Below, one piece after another: positions 62,210-64,000 of a stretch of DNA of 64,000 bases. The stretch is from Nautilus pompilius. Taxonomy: Eukaryota; Mollusca; Cephalopoda; Nautilida; Nautilidae. The stretch covers positions 3,009,001 through 3,073,000 of the forward strand of contig JACATO010000317.1 in assembly GCA_018389105.1 (NCBI GenBank). The letters are read 5' to 3'. The stretch's first letter is position 1. Each line of letters begins with the position of its first letter. The notes under the pieces are model-generated. The model was given only the letters and a program-made list of their open reading frames with translations, ran no database searches and was not told the origin of the DNA. Position numbers and translations under genes: made by a program.

Positions 62210-62764
62210 TGTGGAGAGCTGACATGATCCATCGATAACGACAGTGTGGGTTGCAGCTTTCTTTCCTCCATTTATAAAGAAATCATGGAGTGTGGACTGT
62301 TTTGTCTTCTCCCGCTTCTCGCTAGGAATCATGGAAGTTTCTGCGCAGCGTGAGTTCGCCAAACCAACCTCTACCAGCTGTGGAAGTCTCAGACCATCCT
62401 TCAGAATTCCGTAGACGGTCCTCTGCCTTTGCCATTATCAAAGCAGAACTTAAAGACAAATTTCGCTGGTTCTTATCCCCGACTCATACTGCCACCATTC
62501 TCTCCATACGTAAATTTCTTGTCCGATTTAACTTCGCAGACGTTAGAGGAGAGGCTGGGCTGACCTACACTTAATTTTATCAGCACTATTCAGAATTATT
62601 TTAGTGGTAGAGCCAGATAAACCAAAACGCTTACCAACGTCCGCCTGACGTTCACCGACTGCCATTCGACGATTAGCTTCCGCCTTCTGCTCCGACGTGA
62701 TCACTGCTCTATCACCATCACCTGATTTCCATTGCACAGACATGTTGGGTATAAATTTACTCAA
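62210..62764 (-). pseudogene. Tigger/pogo transposase relic, DDE domain deleted
   Basis: From Met at 62764 the frame encodes the CENP-B-type N-terminal helix-turn-helix: 'ITSEQKAEANRRMAVGERQA', 'DVGKRFGLSGSTTKIILN'. After a frameshift near 62545 the second DNA-binding half follows: 'RMERMVAV', 'LSLSSALIMAKAEDRL' and 'GRGWFGELTLRRNFHDS', matching the Tigger 'PLSTALIMAKA...GWFxRFxxRxNFH' block. The sequence then jumps directly to a C-terminal tail in another frame, 'KREKTKQSTLHDFFINGG', ending at 62210. The whole DDE catalytic domain is missing. QSTLHDFF (62276-62299) is a perfect PIP-box pattern. Terminal repeats were not identified. Confidence 0.75.
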
Positions 62765-64000
62765 TATTTTTTTTTTTTTTTACAGTAAAAGTCAATTTTA
62801 GAAAACTGAACCCTTGACAATTAACACTGACGAAAATGGCGGTAGGGAAACAACTGAGAATAAATGTCATATAAAGATGCTATTTTGGTTCGGCAGAAAA
62901 TAAAGGTGACTTCGTTTACAGTGTAGACTAATATTTGTTAAGACGATTTTCAAATTGATTTATGCTATCATTATTTCTGTCGGCAATTTATTTCACTCTA
63001 AGTATTTCATTAGTAAAAATGATTTCGTATATCGGACTGTGATTATGACAAATAATATTAAACAGCTAAACAAATTTTTAATTCGATACTATCGAGGTAC
63101 ACTCACAAAATTTTTATGCATCAGGTCTTTTTGAATATTTGAATGTAGGCAAGGGAAGTAGGTGCAATACATGTGCAAAACCAGACACCGTTGGACTGAG
63201 ATTCGCTCTATGTAGACCGACTAAAAAATAATCAGAGGAGCAATAATAAATTTCAGTGTGCAGAATATCATCACCATTCCATTCAATTACATTACTTGTT
63301 AGAGTGTAAGATATCAGATAGTTAAAATCATGTTGTGCACTAACATATAAATTAATAATTATTATAAAATAGTTTAATGTAATATTATTTATGGAAATAT
63401 TCTATCCTGTAACCAATCAGCAACCACTACTATTGATTTTACAACAAATATAAAACATTGTGTTACCATAATTTTGTCTAGCACTGTGCAGATATTCCAT
63501 TCTTTTGTTCATTTGCATGGCATAGGGATTTATCCTGTTTCTAGGAAAATAATTTTGTTGCTCAGAATTCCTTTTTTACACGGACGCCACTTATTTGGGA
63601 ACATACAAAAAAGATGTTTAAAGTGGCTATTCTTTTCAAATTATAAACTATTATGATGTCACAAAAATATACATAAAATATTATTTTACAGTTGTGTCAC
63701 TGCGGCGATGACGTCAGCTCGTACGTTTGTCGTGTTGCAATGGTAAATCAGCAGTCTTTATACATGTTATTCATACTAATCAAATGCACCTACTTACTAT
63801 TTTGCAACATTCTTTATTACCATCGCCGGACAAACAGTAATCTTCAACTTTAATAACTGGGAACTACTATTTTCTTATTTACTCCCGTGCAGATGTCACT
63901 TAGAAACGGTCTTCTGGCTCCGCATGTCAGCTGCTGAAGATTAATATTGCTATTTAGTGTAATAAATGATGCAGTGCGTTGTATTAAACTAACATTTACA
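62765..64000. other. AT-rich DNA, no gene recognised
   Basis: No coding frame above chance, no repeat family and no transposon end recognised up to the window edge. Confidence 0.4.

Overview
This is a 64 kb piece of an AT-rich, repeat-laden animal nuclear genome. Nothing in it looks bacterial: there are no operons or ribosome binding sites, coding sequence is split by GT-AG introns, and most of the length is non-coding. The recognisable DNA transposon families (mariner/SETMAR-like, Tc1, MULE, hAT, Tigger/pogo, DUF4817-type), the tRNA-derived SINE heads and a lophotrochozoan-looking neuropeptide-type receptor fit an invertebrate with a large genome. A cephalopod mollusc is my favoured guess; a spider or another repeat-rich invertebrate is not excluded.

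Host gene content is thin. The one secure gene is a rhodopsin-class GPCR on the minus strand. A coding exon at 21810-22679 carries the N-terminus, TM1 to TM5 and the start of intracellular loop 3, and ends exactly at a GT donor. The exon opens at 22815 behind a long pyrimidine tract and CAG, has a 34-codon upstream ORF in its leader, and may be fed by a 5' UTR exon whose consensus donor is at 24607/24606. No exon for TM6-TM7 was found in the 21.8 kb downstream. A possible terminal exon with its own acceptor and AATAAA signal lies at about 8215-8544 on the same strand, its gene unknown. A 184-189 codon ORF at 49334-49903 (minus) with a strong Kozak start and a nearby AATAAA is unidentified but longer than chance predicts. 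A CpG-rich stretch at 34.5-35.0 kb could be a promoter and first exon on the plus strand.

The rest is a graveyard of transposons. From left to right: a DUF4817-type relic (0.85-1.4 kb), mariner copy A (2.26-3.3 kb), a MULE relic (4.8-6.0 kb), a nearly intact Tc1 element (6.3-7.8 kb, one obvious frameshift), a mariner fragment C (11.5-11.8 kb), mariner copy B (17.4-18.7 kb) abutting a hAT relic (18.7-20.0 kb), a Tc1 relic (35.0-36.0 kb), a Tigger/pogo deletion derivative (46.8-47.5 kb), another Tc1 relic (59.6-60.4 kb) and a second Tigger relic (62.2-62.8 kb). Both Tigger relics lack the DDE core yet keep a C-terminal PCNA-binding-type motif. tRNA-like SINE heads occur near 23.8, 26.4, 39.3 and 55.4 kb. 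Simple repeats include (CT)n at 12.66 kb, (GA)n at 55.33 kb and a 3 x 46 bp tandem repeat inside the receptor intron. I see no convincing new biological system; the best leads are the receptor leader, the 49 kb ORF and the Tigger derivatives.
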